Shown: positions 49,126 to 60,338, numbered from the stretch's first letter. The stretch: 64,000 bases of DNA from Roseibium suaedae (GCF_900142725.1 NZ_FRBW01000002.1:710710-774709), one strand, 5' to 3'. The notes: generated by a model not told the origin, from the sequence alone. Translations and numbers: made by a program.

Positions 49126-50118
49126 TTACTTGTTGAAAGCCTCGACGATGGCTGCGCCATCTTCACCGGCAGTTTCCTGCCATTCCTTGACCATGGTCGC
49201 ACCGATTTCCTTCATGGAAGCCTGAAGAGCTTCGGAAGGAGCGGCGACCTTGATGCCATTGTCTTCCAGCACCTTGGTCTTGTCGGCGGTTTCAGCCTTG
49301 GATGCTTCCCAGCCTCGGGTCTCCGCATCTGCAGCAGCAGCAAGAACAGCGGCCTTTTCGTCTTCGCTCAAGCCGTCGAAGGCCTCCTTGTTGACGATGA
49401 CCATGTTCTTCGGCAGCCAGGCCTGGGTGTCATAGTAGTGATCCAGATAGTCCCATGCCTTGGTGTCAGCACCGGTGGACGGAGACGTGATCATGGCTTC
49501 GACGCGGCCGGTGGAGAAAGCGGTCGGCAGATCCGGCACTTCAACCTGGGTCGGAATGCCGCCGGCGAGTTGGGCAAGACGCTCGGTCGACGCATTGTAG
49601 GCGCGGAAACGCAGGCCCTTGAGGTCGTCAATCGTGTTGACGTCCTTCTTGGTGTAGATGCCCTGCGGCGGCCACGGCACCGTGTAGAGCAACTGCAGAC
49701 CCTGTTCGGCCAGCTTCTTTTCCATCACCGGCTTGGACGCCTGATAGAGCTTCCAGGACGCGTCATAGGAGTTCGCCATGAAGGGAACCGAGTCCACGGC
49801 GAAGACCGGGTCTTCGTTGGACAGACGGGAGATCAGGATCTCGCCCATCGGCACGACGCCCTTGCGCACACCGTTCTTGATTTCCGGGTGCTTGAGCAGG
49901 GAACCGGCGGAGTGGACCTGAATCGTCAGGGAGCCACCGGTCTTTTCCTTGATCTCATCGGCAAACTTAATGATGTTCTGGGTGTGGAAGTTGCTGTCGC
50001 CATAGGGCGTCGCCATGTTCCACTCTGCGGCATTCACCGCGCTGAGCGATGCAAGGCCAAAGGCTGCGGACATGGCAAGGGCTTTGCCAGCCGCGGAAAA
50101 TCTACGAAACTGCAGCAT
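49126..50118 (-). CDS. TRAP transporter substrate-binding protein (DctP family)
   Basis: Periplasmic solute receptor. The start complementary to 50116-50118 (MLQFRRFSAAGK, 330 residues) has GAGGAG upstream; the frame reaches 13 codons further. A signal peptide of about 30 ends around AVNA before AEWNMATPYG. DctP features follow: QNIIKFADEIKEKTGGSLTIQVHSAGSL, VDSVPFMANSYDASWKLY, FRAYNASTERLAQLAGGIP with the conserved Arg that binds a carboxylate, and VEAMITSPSTGADTKAWDY. A carboxylate substrate is likely; which one is not readable. It is first in the operon. Confidence 0.94.
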   Translation of the reverse strand: MLQFRRFSAAGKALAMSAAFGLASLSAVNAAEWNMATPYGDSNFHTQNIIKFADEIKEKTGGSLTIQVHSAGSLLKHPEIKNGVRKGVVPMGEILISRLSNEDPVFAVDSVPFMANSYDASWKLYQASKPVMEKKLAEQGLQLLYTVPWPPQGIYTKKDVNTIDDLKGLRFRAYNASTERLAQLAGGIPTQVEVPDLPTAFSTGRVEAMITSPSTGADTKAWDYLDHYYDTQAWLPKNMVIVNKEAFDGLSEDEKAAVLAAAADAETRGWEASKAETADKTKVLEDNGIKVAAPSEALQASMKEIGATMVKEWQETAGEDGAAIVEAFNK

Positions 50119-50294
50119 GCTGTTCTCCTCATGTGGGTGGGGCATTTTTGCCCTCATTGGACCGCACCTTGCTCAATGGAAAGTCACGGACATAAATTAA
50201 GCTAACCGCAGAAATCGGAAACAGCAACAATTTATCGGTAAATTGTCAGCATCGATTTCACCCCGCCCCTTTTCCCGGTCAGACAGGCCCCTTC

Positions 50295-50996
50295 ATGTCC
50301 TCCAAAACCCCTGCTCCCAGCTTTGATATTCTCGTCGAAGGCTCCAGCCTCGCCTTTCAGGGCGGGTTCTTCGGCATCTCGTCCATCGTGCTGGTCACCA
50401 GCGGAGGCAAGCGGGCGCTTTTCGACTGCGGCCACGGGGTCACCCGGCGTCTGCTTCTGGAAGCACTCGCCGCTCGCGGCCTGACGCCGGGCGACATTGA
50501 TCTGCTGATCTTCTCTCATGGCCACTTCGACCATGTTCTGAACATGGATCTCTTTCCGGACGCACCTATCCTCATGAGCCGGGATGAGCGGGACTATCTT
50601 CACGCCCCCTTCGCTCATGATCTCGTCACGCCGGTGTTCCTTGGCGACCTTCTGGACAAGCGCAATGTCCAGCTGGTGGAAGGAGAGGCGGATGTACTGC
50701 CCGGCGTGACCCTGTTCCCGACGCCGGGACACAGCCCGGGCCATGTCTCGCTTGAACTTGCCTGTGATGAGGGACCGGTCGTTCTGGCTGCCGATGCGCT
50801 GAAGACCGCGCGCGAGGCCAGCACCGGCATTCCGGATCTTGAAATCGATCCGCACAAACGGGGAGCTGCCTCCATTCAGGAGGTTCTGCGGCGGGGCAAG
50901 GTCATTGTGCCCGGGCATTTCCCCCCGATCCGGAAGGATGAAAAGGGACACATCAGCTGGACAGGTGTCCAGGAAATGCCGCTCCTGATCCGCTGA
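50295..50996 (+). CDS. MBL-fold metallohydrolase
   Basis: 233-residue metallo-beta-lactamase-fold enzyme. The metal-binding motif HxHxDH is in LLIFSHGHFDHVLNMD; a second His is in PTPGHSPGHVSLEL, an Asp in VLAADALKT, and a last His in IVPGHFPPI. It resembles small hydrolases of the quorum-quenching or glyoxalase II type, but the substrate is unknown. It is read away from the TRAP operon and the next plus-strand gene follows after 84 bases. Confidence 0.85.
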   Translation: MSSKTPAPSFDILVEGSSLAFQGGFFGISSIVLVTSGGKRALFDCGHGVTRRLLLEALAARGLTPGDIDLLIFSHGHFDHVLNMDLFPDAPILMSRDERDYLHAPFAHDLVTPVFLGDLLDKRNVQLVEGEADVLPGVTLFPTPGHSPGHVSLELACDEGPVVLAADALKTAREASTGIPDLEIDPHKRGAASIQEVLRRGKVIVPGHFPPIRKDEKGHISWTGVQEMPLLIR

Positions 50997-51080
50997 ATGA
51001 GGGAACCATTTCCGGCTGCATTCATTTGCCAGAGATGGGAACACCTGCCAATCTCCCTCCCGTTGCGGGAGGATCAACGA

Positions 51081-52571
51081 ATGAGCCATGACACCCTCGC
51101 GCCGAAACTCTCTCCGGGGAGCCGGCGCGAGCAGCTTTGGACGTGGGCGATTGGGGGCATTCTCCTTCTGGCCGCAGCCTTGCGGCTCCCTTACCTCGAC
51201 CGCACCAGCTTGTGGTACGACGAGGCCGTCTCGTGGTCTCAGTCCAAGGGCACGCTGACTGGCCTCCTTGCGCAGGTTGCCGGCGACAATTATCCGCCAC
51301 TTCACAACCTGATGCTCTGGGCCACCATGAAGCTGGGTGGCGACAGCGAGATAGCCTTGCGTCTGCCCTCTGCCCTCTGCGGATTATTGGCCGTCTGGCT
51401 GGTCTATCTTCTCGGCAAGACGGTCTTCTCGCGCACTGCGGGCCTGCTGGCAGCTACGCTTCTCGCCCTGTCTCCATTTCACGTCTGGTATTCCACCGAA
51501 GCACGCATGTATTCGGTCTTCGCGGCAACAGGCCTGCTCTATCTCCTGGGTATCGCCCGCCTCCTGACAGCATCCCCGCATGCGCCCCAGACAAGGAATG
51601 CCGGTCTGGCAACGCTCGGCGGAGTGCTGTTCCTCTACAGCCACGCCTATGCGCCCTTCTCTATCGCCGGGGCGGGCGCGGTGCTTGTTCTGCTTGTGGG
51701 ATTCAACCTGTTGCGCAGCACCGGGGAGCGGCGAGACAACCGGTCTCTCCTCCTGGCACTGATAGCGACCGCACTGGCAGGCGCTGCCTTCCTGCCCTGG
51801 CTGGCCGTGCTTCTTGCCCGTGCCAGGCACGTGGTGGATGGCGGTTTCTGGATTGCCTATCCGGACCTCAATTTCCTGACCGTCATGGTGCGGGAGATAA
51901 CCGGGTCCGAATATGCCTTCCTCATCCTAGTTGTCCTTGCCGCCCTTGCCCTCCTTTTGCCCGGCACAGCCAGAAAACGTGCGAATTCGTCCGCCCTCGT
52001 GCTGGCTGGCTTCGCCCTTGCGCCCTGGGTCATCGCCTATCTGATCTCCGTCACCCTCAGACCCATTCTCTTCGACCGCTACCTGATCGCGGCCTTTCCT
52101 GTCCTTCTTCTGCTGGCAAGCGCGGGGGCAGAAAGACTGCTGAGCCGCTGTGGAGCACTCGCGCTGCTGTCGGTCATGCTCGTGTGGACAGCCGGACCGC
52201 TAAATCACGCCTTGAGGGACAAGATAAGACCCGAGTGGCGCTCCATCGCCGAGACATACCTGAAGGACCGCGGGAAAGACGCCCCCATCCTGCTGCACAA
52301 ACCCTTCGCCTTGCCCGCCCTTGCCTATTACCTGAAGGATCAGGCCCAGCCGGTTCTCGTAGCCACGGCCGGAGACCTTGCGGCCGCCTTTGATCAACCG
52401 GAGGTCTGGCTGCTCATCTGTCACTCCGGCAAGACCGAGATGCAGGACATGATCGATGCGGTGCCCGCTGCCTATCACGAAACCGGCCGATGGCGCGGGT
52501 TCGGCTGGGGAACCAGCGGTCTGACACTCCTGAAATTCGAGGCTGAAAAAATCAGCAACAATGAACGTTGA
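51081..52571 (+). CDS. GT39/ArnT-like membrane glycosyltransferase
   Basis: 496 residues from the ATG at 51081 (MSHDTLAPKLSPG), with GGGAGGA nine bases upstream; the open frame extends 28 codons further to 50997. About eleven membrane helices are seen. The first periplasmic loop has TSLWYDEAVSWSQ, with the DE pair typical of polyprenyl-phosphate-sugar-dependent transferases (PMT/ArnT group), and FHVWYSTEARMYSVFAATG later. The C-terminal 110 residues form a soluble periplasmic domain. Acceptor and donor are unknown. Confidence 0.85.
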   Translation: MSHDTLAPKLSPGSRREQLWTWAIGGILLLAAALRLPYLDRTSLWYDEAVSWSQSKGTLTGLLAQVAGDNYPPLHNLMLWATMKLGGDSEIALRLPSALCGLLAVWLVYLLGKTVFSRTAGLLAATLLALSPFHVWYSTEARMYSVFAATGLLYLLGIARLLTASPHAPQTRNAGLATLGGVLFLYSHAYAPFSIAGAGAVLVLLVGFNLLRSTGERRDNRSLLLALIATALAGAAFLPWLAVLLARARHVVDGGFWIAYPDLNFLTVMVREITGSEYAFLILVVLAALALLLPGTARKRANSSALVLAGFALAPWVIAYLISVTLRPILFDRYLIAAFPVLLLLASAGAERLLSRCGALALLSVMLVWTAGPLNHALRDKIRPEWRSIAETYLKDRGKDAPILLHKPFALPALAYYLKDQAQPVLVATAGDLAAAFDQPEVWLLICHSGKTEMQDMIDAVPAAYHETGRWRGFGWGTSGLTLLKFEAEKISNNER

Positions 52572-52694
52572 TATTTTATCGACATTTTATCAGCAACGCG
52601 CTAGCATTTCTGAAATCGCGGCACCCAGAGCCTCTTCCAGCTCGCAAAAAGCGGTGATCGCGGAAGGAAAAATCCGAAAGAGGGACCTGACGAA

Positions 52695-55600
52695 ATGAAC
52701 GCGAAGTGGGATTTCTGGATCGACCGTGGCGGCACGTTTACCGATATCGTTGGCCGCGCACCTGACGGCACCATCCACCCGCACAAGGTCCTCTCAGAAA
52801 ACCCGGAAGCCTATCGGGACGCTGCCATTCAGGGCATCCGCGAACTGATGGGCGTCGCGACCGGCGCGCCGATCCCCTCGCAGGAGATCGCCACGGTCAA
52901 GATGGGCACCACGGTTGCGACCAACGCCTTGCTGGAACGCAAGGGCGAACGCACCGCTCTCTTCATCACCCGCGGCTTCCGCGATGCTCTGGAGATCGGC
53001 TATCAGGCCCGCCCGGACATTTTCGCAAAGGAAATCATCAAGCCGGAGCTTCTCTATGAGTCCGTCTATGAGATTTCCGAGCGGGTTCAGGCTGACGGCA
53101 CTATCGAGTTGCCGCTGGACAAGGATGGAGCCCGCAAGCTTTTGCAGGCAGCCTTTGACGATGGCATCCGCTCCATCGCCATCGTCCTGATGCATGCCTA
53201 CGCCTATCCGGACCATGAAGTGGCCCTGGCGCAGATCGCCCGCGAGATCGGCTTCCCGCAGATTTCCATTTCTCACGAAGTCTCACCGCTGATGAAGCTG
53301 GTCGGGCGCGGCGACACGACGGTTGTGGACGCCTATCTTTCGCCGATCCTGCGCCGTTATGTGCGCCAGGTTCAGGAAGAGTTGGGCGAAGGCCCGCGCC
53401 TGATGTTCATGCAGTCCAATGGCGGTCTGACCGCAGCGGACCTGTTCCAGGGCAAGGATGCGATCCTGTCCGGTCCGGCCGGCGGCGTGGTTGGTGCGGT
53501 CGAGACCTCCCGCATGGCCGGTTTCGAGCGGATCATCGGCTTCGACATGGGCGGCACGTCCACGGACGTCTGCCATTATGACGGCAATTACGAGCGCGCC
53601 TTCGAGACGGAAGTCGCCGGTGTGCGCATGCGCGCGCCGATGATGATGATCCACACGGTGGCTGCCGGAGGCGGCTCCATCCTGCATTACACGGCTGGCC
53701 GCTTCCAGGTCGGTCCGGACAGCGCCGGCGCCAATCCGGGACCGGCCTGCTACCGCCGTGGCGGCCCGCTGACCGTCACCGATGCCAACCTGATGACCGG
53801 CAAGCTGGCTCCTGAATTCTTCCCGAAGATCTTCGGCCCGAACCGGGATGAGCCGTTGGACGCAGAGGCTGTCACCTCCGCTTTTGCCGAGATGGCCGAG
53901 AAGATCGGCGACGGCCGCAAGCCGGAAGATGTCGCCGACGGCTTCCTCAAGATCGCCGTCGAGAACATGGCCAATGCCATCAAGAAGATCTCGGTCCAGC
54001 GCGGTTATGATGTCACCGGCTACGCCCTGACCTGTTTTGGCGGCGCAGGTGGTCAAGCCGGCTGCCGGGTTGCCGACAGCCTCGGCATGAAGACTGTCAT
54101 CCTGCACCCCTTCTCCGGCATTCTGTCGGCTTATGGCATGGGCCTCGCCGACATCCGCGCCAACCGCCAGCAGGCGGTGATCAAACGGCTGGAAGACAGC
54201 CTGCTGCCGGAACTGGACAAGCTGCGCGGCGAACTGGCAACGGTTACCGAAGCGGAACTGGAAGCCCAGGGCATCAAGGCCGATGGCCGCGAGACCCGCG
54301 CAACCGCCCATCTTCGCTATGACGGCACGGACACGCCCTTGCCGGTGCTTCTGGCTGGCACGAAGGAAATGCGGGCAGCCTTCGAGGACGCCCACAAGAA
54401 GCAGTTCGGCTTTGCCTATGAAGAAAAGCCAGTGGTGGTCGAAGCGCTGGAAGTGGAAACCTTCGGCGGCGGCGCAGGTATCGCGGAACCGGATCTGAGC
54501 CTTTCTCAGGACGGGGCAGCACCTGCCACCCGGTCCCGGTTCTATTCCGATGGCGAATGGCATGATGCCGGCGTCTATCTGCGCCGCGACCTCAAGCCCG
54601 GCATGAGGCTGATGGGCCCGGCCCTCATCATCGAGCCCCACGCGACCATTGCGGTGGAAGCCGGATGGCAGGCGGAGATCAACGCCAAGGACCACGTGAT
54701 CCTGAATCGCGTTGTGCCCCTGAAGCGCGCAGAAGCCATCGGCACCCATGCCGATCCTGTCATGCTGGAGGTGTTCAACAACCTCTTCATGTCCATCGCC
54801 GAGCAGATGGGCGTGACGCTGCAGAACACGGCCTATTCAGTCAACATCAAGGAGCGTCTGGACTTCTCCTGCGCGGTCTTTGACGCTGACGGTGCGCTGG
54901 TGGCCAATGCGCCGCATATGCCGGTGCACCTTGGCTCCATGGACCGGTCCGTGGAAACCGTGATCAAGCTGAACGAGGGCAGGATCAAACCGGGCGATGT
55001 CTTCGCCCTGAACGCTCCCTATAACGGCGGCACCCACCTGCCGGACATCACCGTGGTCTCGCCCCTGTTCGATGATCAGGGCAAGGAGATCCTGTTCTGG
55101 GCAGCCTCCCGCGGTCACCATGCGGATGTCGGCGGGTCGGCTCCGGGTTCCATGACCCCGCGCGCCACGACCGTGGACGAGGAAGGCGTTCTCTTCGACA
55201 ATTTCAAGATCGTCGATGAGGGCCGCTTCTGCGAGGCAGAGCTGGTGCACCTCCTGACGGACCACAAATATCCGGCCCGCAACCCGCACCAGAATGTCGC
55301 CGACCTCAAGGCCCAGATTGCGGCCAACGAGAAGGGCATTCAGGAACTGCGCAAGATGGTCAGCCATTTCGGGCTGGACGTGGTGCAGGCCTACATGAAC
55401 CATGTGCAGGACAATGCGGAAGAAAGCGTCCGCCGGGTGATTTCCGCCCTGACCGACAGCTCCTTCGAATATCCGACCGACCAGGGCTCCATCATCAAGG
55501 TGAAGATCACGGTCGACAAGGACAAGCGCGAGGCAACGGTCGACTTCACCGGCACCAGTGGAGTGAAGCCGAACAACTTCAACGCCCCCGAACCGGTGAC

Positions 55601-56279
55601 CCGGGCGGCCGTGCTCTACTGCTTCCGTGTCATGGTGGATGGCCACATCCCGATGAACGCGGGCTGCCTGAAGCCGATCAACGTGATCCTGCCGGATGAC
55701 TGCATGCTGCGCCCGTCCTATCCGGCGGCCGTGGTGGCTGGCAACGTGGAAACCTCCCAGCACGTCACCAACGCGCTGTTCGGAGCCTTAGGTGCCATGT
55801 CGAACAGCCAGGGCACGATGAACAACCTGACCTTCGGCAACGACACCTATCAGTATTACGAGACCATCTGCTCCGGCTCACCCGCCGGTCCCGGTTTCAA
55901 CGGCACTGACGGCGTTCATGTTCACATGACCAATTCCCGCCTGACCGATCCGGAAGTGCTGGAATTCCGCTTCCCCGTCCTGCTCGAGGACTTCCACATC
56001 CGCAAGGGTTCGGGCGGCAAGGGCAAATGGCACGCAGGCGACGGCACCAAGCGCACGCTTCGGTTCCTGGAAAAGATGGACTGCGCCATTCTCGCCTCCC
56101 ACCGCACCCTACCTCCGCGCGGGCTGGACGGTGGCTCTGACGGGGAACTGGGCCGCACGGAAGTGCGCCGCCTGGATGGCCGGGTGGAAGTTCTGGAAGG
56201 CTGCGACCAGACCATCCTGGAAGCTGGCGAAGCCGTCACCGTCATCACCCCGACCGCTGGCGGCTGGGGCAAGGCGTAA
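52695..56279 (+). CDS. ATP-dependent 5-oxoprolinase (fused HyuA-HyuB)
   Basis: Hydrolyses 5-oxoproline to glutamate with ATP. The 1194 residues contain the hydantoinase A N-terminal part ([19 protein letters not shown]), the hydantoinase A domain ([59 protein letters not shown]) and from about residue 700 the hydantoinase B domain ([61 protein letters not shown]). This full-length fusion and the start sequence match 5-oxoprolinase more closely than separate hydantoinase or acetone carboxylase subunits. Cytoplasmic. Followed by a strong terminator. Confidence 0.92.
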   Translation: MNAKWDFWIDRGGTFTDIVGRAPDGTIHPHKVLSENPEAYRDAAIQGIRELMGVATGAPIPSQEIATVKMGTTVATNALLERKGERTALFITRGFRDALEIGYQARPDIFAKEIIKPELLYESVYEISERVQADGTIELPLDKDGARKLLQAAFDDGIRSIAIVLMHAYAYPDHEVALAQIAREIGFPQISISHEVSPLMKLVGRGDTTVVDAYLSPILRRYVRQVQEELGEGPRLMFMQSNGGLTAADLFQGKDAILSGPAGGVVGAVETSRMAGFERIIGFDMGGTSTDVCHYDGNYERAFETEVAGVRMRAPMMMIHTVAAGGGSILHYTAGRFQVGPDSAGANPGPACYRRGGPLTVTDANLMTGKLAPEFFPKIFGPNRDEPLDAEAVTSAFAEMAEKIGDGRKPEDVADGFLKIAVENMANAIKKISVQRGYDVTGYALTCFGGAGGQAGCRVADSLGMKTVILHPFSGILSAYGMGLADIRANRQQAVIKRLEDSLLPELDKLRGELATVTEAELEAQGIKADGRETRATAHLRYDGTDTPLPVLLAGTKEMRAAFEDAHKKQFGFAYEEKPVVVEALEVETFGGGAGIAEPDLSLSQDGAAPATRSRFYSDGEWHDAGVYLRRDLKPGMRLMGPALIIEPHATIAVEAGWQAEINAKDHVILNRVVPLKRAEAIGTHADPVMLEVFNNLFMSIAEQMGVTLQNTAYSVNIKERLDFSCAVFDADGALVANAPHMPVHLGSMDRSVETVIKLNEGRIKPGDVFALNAPYNGGTHLPDITVVSPLFDDQGKEILFWAASRGHHADVGGSAPGSMTPRATTVDEEGVLFDNFKIVDEGRFCEAELVHLLTDHKYPARNPHQNVADLKAQIAANEKGIQELRKMVSHFGLDVVQAYMNHVQDNAEESVRRVISALTDSSFEYPTDQGSIIKVKITVDKDKREATVDFTGTSGVKPNNFNAPEPVTRAAVLYCFRVMVDGHIPMNAGCLKPINVILPDDCMLRPSYPAAVVAGNVETSQHVTNALFGALGAMSNSQGTMNNLTFGNDTYQYYETICSGSPAGPGFNGTDGVHVHMTNSRLTDPEVLEFRFPVLLEDFHIRKGSGGKGKWHAGDGTKRTLRFLEKMDCAILASHRTLPPRGLDGGSDGELGRTEVRRLDGRVEVLEGCDQTILEAGEAVTVITPTAGGWGKA

Positions 56280-56306
56280 AACTGAAAAGAGCGAAGTATT
56301 TAGAAC

Positions 56307-56343
56307 ACCTCCGGAGGCCAATCGCTTCCGGGGGTATTTTTTT
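56307..56343 (+). terminator. Intrinsic terminator after the 5-oxoprolinase gene
   Basis: Arms acctccggagg and cttccgggggt with a short loop pair along eleven positions (two G-T pairs) and are followed by atttttttg. It is 27 bases after the stop. Confidence 0.88.
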
Positions 56344-56523
56344 GTGTAAGACAACTCATACGGTTAGATCCCGTCAAGTTGCAGAGTTGCGAGCATTGCA
56401 ATCAGCATCTAGTCTCAGCAAACATCCGAAACAGTGAACTAAATCTCTGTAACCCATATCATTTTTCTGCTCCTGGATTGGCGTTGATCCTACGCCTCGC
56501 CAGTCGCTCGTTCTGGATTTTCC

Positions 56524-59169
56524 ATGAAAACGATCAATGCGTTTTGTTTCGTAGTTCCTGCACTGCTGCTCATTTCAAGTGAAATCACTCAAGCTCAAGA
56601 CATCAGCAAAGTAGAACGCCCAAGCTGGGTCACCTCAATCGATATCGAAGAGGCGTCTCCGGATCTCCTCACCGAAGCACGGGACGGTGTTTATGATTTG
56701 GTTCTTGATAGCCAGATCCGTTGGCAGCCTTCCAACAGCATCAGTTACGAAAGAAGTGTTCAGAAGGTCATAGACCGGAGCGGGTTGGAAGCAGCCGGCC
56801 AAATATCGATAGAGTTTGATCCAAGCTTTCAAAAAATACAAATCCATTCGATCAAGATCAAGCATGACAATACCTGGGAAGAAGTCACCAACTCCACCGA
56901 TTTCGATCTCATACGACGCGAAAATGATCTCACCAAAGGCGTCATAGACGGAAGAATTACGGCACTAATCAATCTGAAAAATCTAAAGATTGGGGATGAG
57001 GTTGATTTCGAGTACAGCACGATCTCGACAGACCCCGTTTTCCGCAATGACTTCGCGACCGCACTCAATGGCGCTTTTTCTGTTCCCGTCGGGAGGCAAC
57101 ATTTCTCTGTCTCCATCCCAACCGACCTAGAAGCGCAGTTCAGAACGACCAAGCTTCCTGAAGGAAGTAGCGTGGTCGACGAGGCAGGTTTTAGAACCTA
57201 CGACTGGCAACGAGAAAATTCTCCCGCTGTTCCATTCGAGCAGGATGCTCCCAGTGAGTTCCCGCAATTCGGATTCTTTGAGTTTTCGACTTGGCAAAGT
57301 TGGGCGGAAATCTCCTCAACTCTTGAAGACTACTATCAACCGTCTGAAGTCCACGTACCTGCCTATGCAGATAAGATCTCTAAGATCGAGCTCAACTTCT
57401 CTGACCCAACGGATAGGATCACTGAGGCTCTAAGGCTTGTGCAGGACGAGATCCGGTACATGAGCCTCGCGATGGGAGCTGGCGGTTACATCCCGCGCTC
57501 ACCTGAGCAAGTAATTCAAAGCGGCTATGGTGATTGCAAAGATAAAGCTCTGTTGCTTGTATCTATCCTAAAGGAGATGGGAATCGAGTCTCACGTAGCA
57601 CTTGTTCACTCCAGAGATGGTAAGGGCCTACCCGACCGCCTTCCGGCCCCTGGAGTATTCAATCATGCGATAGTCAAAGCTTCGATTGGTTCAGACATCT
57701 TTTGGCTTGACCCGACACAATCACATCAGGGTGGGCGCGGGCAAGCCATTCCCCTCCCTAACTATGCTTACGCACTTGTGATCGATGGTTCGGCAAATGG
57801 TTTGGAGGCAGTCCCCCACAACGGCCCGTCAAACCTCAAATCGTCTTCATCTGAAATCTTTACGTTCCCCCCCAGGAAGACCACCAAGCCTATCAAGCTA
57901 GAAGTCACCACTACATTATCCGGGCGGAGCGCTGACCACTTCCGGTACGAGGTTGCTGCAAGTGGTGAACGTGAGATCAGAAGATCGTTCCGCGAATATT
58001 ATGAAAAGCTCTATCCAGGCATCATGGACACGCGACCATTTCGCGTCGTCGATGACAGAGATCAAAATCGGATTACAACTTTCGAGTATTACTCACTCCC
58101 TTTTGAAGCATTCGAAGAGCCAGACCTATTGACTGATTTCAACGTCGGCGCAACGAGTCTCTCGTCGGAACTACCCAGACCCAACACGACTGACAGACGG
58201 TCCCCAATATACATTGGAAACAAAGGCTCATACATTCATGAAATAAAGATGATCGATGTCGTGAACGGGTTCCAGCCACCAGAAACCGTGACCATTTCTA
58301 ATGAGGCTTTTGATTTTAAGCGTGAAACATTGGAATCTGGAGCAAATCTCCACGTAATATGGACACTCGATAAAAACGGAAACGACATACCCGCATCCAA
58401 CGCAAGATCATATCTCGCAGACAGAAACACTTTCTCCGACGCAGCTTATCTAAACTTCGATTTCAAGAACACGTACTCGAAAGGCCAAGATGGACGCTTT
58501 GAGTATGAAATTGATGATGAGATTGATTCTCGCATGGCAAATGCGAGAAATATCGAACGGGTAATCACTTTTGCTCTTTACTGTACAATTGCTCTATTCC
58601 TGTTCATGGGCCTCAGGTACGGCCTAAGGAAAGACAAGGAATACAGGGATCAAGCTACGTATTTCCCCGTGAGTATATTCAAGTTTTTGATATTGAGTTT
58701 ATTTACATTCAATATTTATACACTTTTCTGGACGCTGAAATTCTGGAATTGGGAAAGAAAGAACACCGATAAAAAAATATCTCCCGCATGGAGAATGATG
58801 TTCTCTGTATTCTGGCTATACCCCGCCTTTAACACCGCCCAAAAACACGCTTCCGAAGATGACGCAAAGCTTCCCCGCACAATGGGCATAGTTGGAGCGG
58901 CGTACTTTGCGTTTGCTATATTCTTTCCTATATTCATTGACTTCAGAATGACAAAAATTGAAGCCATCTTAGTCCTCGGGCTTACGCTAACAGCTTCTCT
59001 TGGATTTTTACCCGCTGTTGTGACAGTCAACAGAATAAATAAAAACGACAGTGAAGCCTACAGAAAGAACTCAAAATTCAATCACTGGAATATATTGGGA
59101 ATTTTAACTGGATCCCTAATAATTATAGGGAATATCTACTCAATTATCTCACCTCGACCGCCTTACTAA
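56524..59169 (+). CDS. DUF3857-transglutaminase protein with C-terminal membrane domain
   Basis: 881 residues. A signal peptide (FCFVVPALLLISSEITQAQ) is followed by a DUF3857 domain (about 60-240), then a transglutaminase-like domain with Cys in SGYGDCKDKALLL, His in GVFNHAIV and Asp in FWLDPTQS, so the Cys-His-Asp triad is intact. A beta-rich part covers about 440-660. From about 680 there is a membrane helix (FALYCTIALFLFMGLRYG) and then YFPVSIFKFLILSLFTFNIYTLFW, which resembles DUF4234, with about four more helices. The domain order is unusual. The whole gene is plainly AT-richer than its neighbours and uses different codons, which suggests horizontal transfer. Role unknown, possibly periplasmic protein processing. 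Confidence 0.82.
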   Translation: MKTINAFCFVVPALLLISSEITQAQDISKVERPSWVTSIDIEEASPDLLTEARDGVYDLVLDSQIRWQPSNSISYERSVQKVIDRSGLEAAGQISIEFDPSFQKIQIHSIKIKHDNTWEEVTNSTDFDLIRRENDLTKGVIDGRITALINLKNLKIGDEVDFEYSTISTDPVFRNDFATALNGAFSVPVGRQHFSVSIPTDLEAQFRTTKLPEGSSVVDEAGFRTYDWQRENSPAVPFEQDAPSEFPQFGFFEFSTWQSWAEISSTLEDYYQPSEVHVPAYADKISKIELNFSDPTDRITEALRLVQDEIRYMSLAMGAGGYIPRSPEQVIQSGYGDCKDKALLLVSILKEMGIESHVALVHSRDGKGLPDRLPAPGVFNHAIVKASIGSDIFWLDPTQSHQGGRGQAIPLPNYAYALVIDGSANGLEAVPHNGPSNLKSSSSEIFTFPPRKTTKPIKLEVTTTLSGRSADHFRYEVAASGEREIRRSFREYYEKLYPGIMDTRPFRVVDDRDQNRITTFEYYSLPFEAFEEPDLLTDFNVGATSLSSELPRPNTTDRRSPIYIGNKGSYIHEIKMIDVVNGFQPPETVTISNEAFDFKRETLESGANLHVIWTLDKNGNDIPASNARSYLADRNTFSDAAYLNFDFKNTYSKGQDGRFEYEIDDEIDSRMANARNIERVITFALYCTIALFLFMGLRYGLRKDKEYRDQATYFPVSIFKFLILSLFTFNIYTLFWTLKFWNWERKNTDKKISPAWRMMFSVFWLYPAFNTAQKHASEDDAKLPRTMGIVGAAYFAFAIFFPIFIDFRMTKIEAILVLGLTLTASLGFLPAVVTVNRINKNDSEAYRKNSKFNHWNILGILTGSLIIIGNIYSIISPRPPY

Positions 59170-59264
59170 AATTTTCTTCCCTGTGAAGGCGGATGAAGTC
59201 ACGTCCTTTTTCCGTCTCCACCTCTGGCATTTTTTCCTTCAAATCCCCACATCGGCATCGACCT

Positions 59265-59281
59265 GCCCCGCCGGGGCTTTT
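59265..59281 (+). terminator. Short GC hairpin with T run directly before the Tim44-like gene
   Basis: gcccc (59265-59269) pairs with ggggc (59273-59277), followed by TTTT and then at once by AGGAGG, the ribosome site of the next gene. It could end the upstream transcript or act in the leader of the next. Confidence 0.45.
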
Positions 59282-59295
59282 AGGAGGAGTTCCCG

Positions 59296-60303
59296 ATGCC
59301 TGCTGCCGCCCGCTCTTTGCGCAAGACGACAGCCGTTTTCATTCTTGGCCTGGCAACGCTGTTCGCAGCTGCCGATTTTGCGGAGGCCCGCCGCGCGGGA
59401 TCCAGCGGCTTTGGCAGCCGCGGGATGAAGACCTTTTCCGCTCCCGCGCCGACCAAGACGACCCCGGGACAGGCCGCTCCCATTCAGCGGACCATGACAC
59501 CCCAGCAGACCACCAAGCCGGCAGCAGGCACGCCCGCTGCAGGTGCGGCCCAGCAGAGCCGCGGCCTTTTCGGCGGATTTGGCGGCGCCCTCATGGGAGG
59601 CCTGCTCATGGGCGGCCTTCTGGGCATGATGTTCGGCGGCGGATTTGGTGGCGCAGCCGGTTTCCTCGGCATGATCGTGCAGATGCTTGTCATCGGCCTC
59701 ATCGTGTCGCTGGCCCTGCGCTACTTCCGCTCGCGCCAGCAGCCCCAGGCGGCGGGCCACGCCAATCAGGCATCGGGCTCCGCCAACCCGTTCCAGCAGG
59801 CTCCCTCCGCTGGTACCCAACAGAACAATATCTTCGGTTTTGGCGGCGGCAACAGCCAGGCCGCAGCCAGCCAGCAGCAGACACCGGCCGAGATGCCGAT
59901 TTCCGTGGAACCGGCCGATTTGGACCGGTTCGAGGAAATGCTGGCGGAAGTCCAGGATGCTTACAGCCGCGAGGACTATGCAGCCCTGCGCAAGCTGGCA
60001 ACGCCGGAAGCCATGTCCTTCCTTGCCGAAGAGCTTGGCGAGCTTGCCTCGACCGGCAAGCGCAACACGGTGACCGACGTCAAGCTGCTTGAAGGCGACG
60101 TTTCCGAAGCCTGGAGTGAAGGTCAGGAAGACTATGCCACCGTCGCCATGCGGTATTCGGCCGTGGATGCGGTCGTCGACCGGGCAAATGGCCAGCTCCT
60201 GTCCGGCAGCCTGACGGAACCGCAGGAAAGCACAGAGCTTTGGACCTTCAAGCGCGTCAATGGCGGCGAGTGGGTTCTGGCCGCGATCCAGGGCACCGAA
60301 TAG
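59296..60303 (+). CDS. Tim44-like domain membrane protein
   Basis: 335 residues, with AGGAGGAG eight bases before the ATG. An N-terminal signal or anchor (FILGLATLFAAADFAEA), a Pro/Gln/Thr-rich stretch, a very Gly/Met-rich hydrophobic region at about 95-145 (two helices, GGALMGGLLMGGLLGMMFGGG and FLGMIVQMLVIGLIVSLALRYF), another low-complexity stretch, then a C-terminal Tim44-like domain (about 205-335: ADLDRFEEMLAEVQDAYSREDYAAL, WTFKRVNGGEWVLAAIQG). Bacterial Tim44-like proteins are membrane-associated; the precise role is not settled. Confidence 0.85.
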   Translation: MPAAARSLRKTTAVFILGLATLFAAADFAEARRAGSSGFGSRGMKTFSAPAPTKTTPGQAAPIQRTMTPQQTTKPAAGTPAAGAAQQSRGLFGGFGGALMGGLLMGGLLGMMFGGGFGGAAGFLGMIVQMLVIGLIVSLALRYFRSRQQPQAAGHANQASGSANPFQQAPSAGTQQNNIFGFGGGNSQAAASQQQTPAEMPISVEPADLDRFEEMLAEVQDAYSREDYAALRKLATPEAMSFLAEELGELASTGKRNTVTDVKLLEGDVSEAWSEGQEDYATVAMRYSAVDAVVDRANGQLLSGSLTEPQESTELWTFKRVNGGEWVLAAIQGTE

Positions 60304-60338
60304 TCGCCCCTCATCTTGACGGCCCATGCCACAACAGC

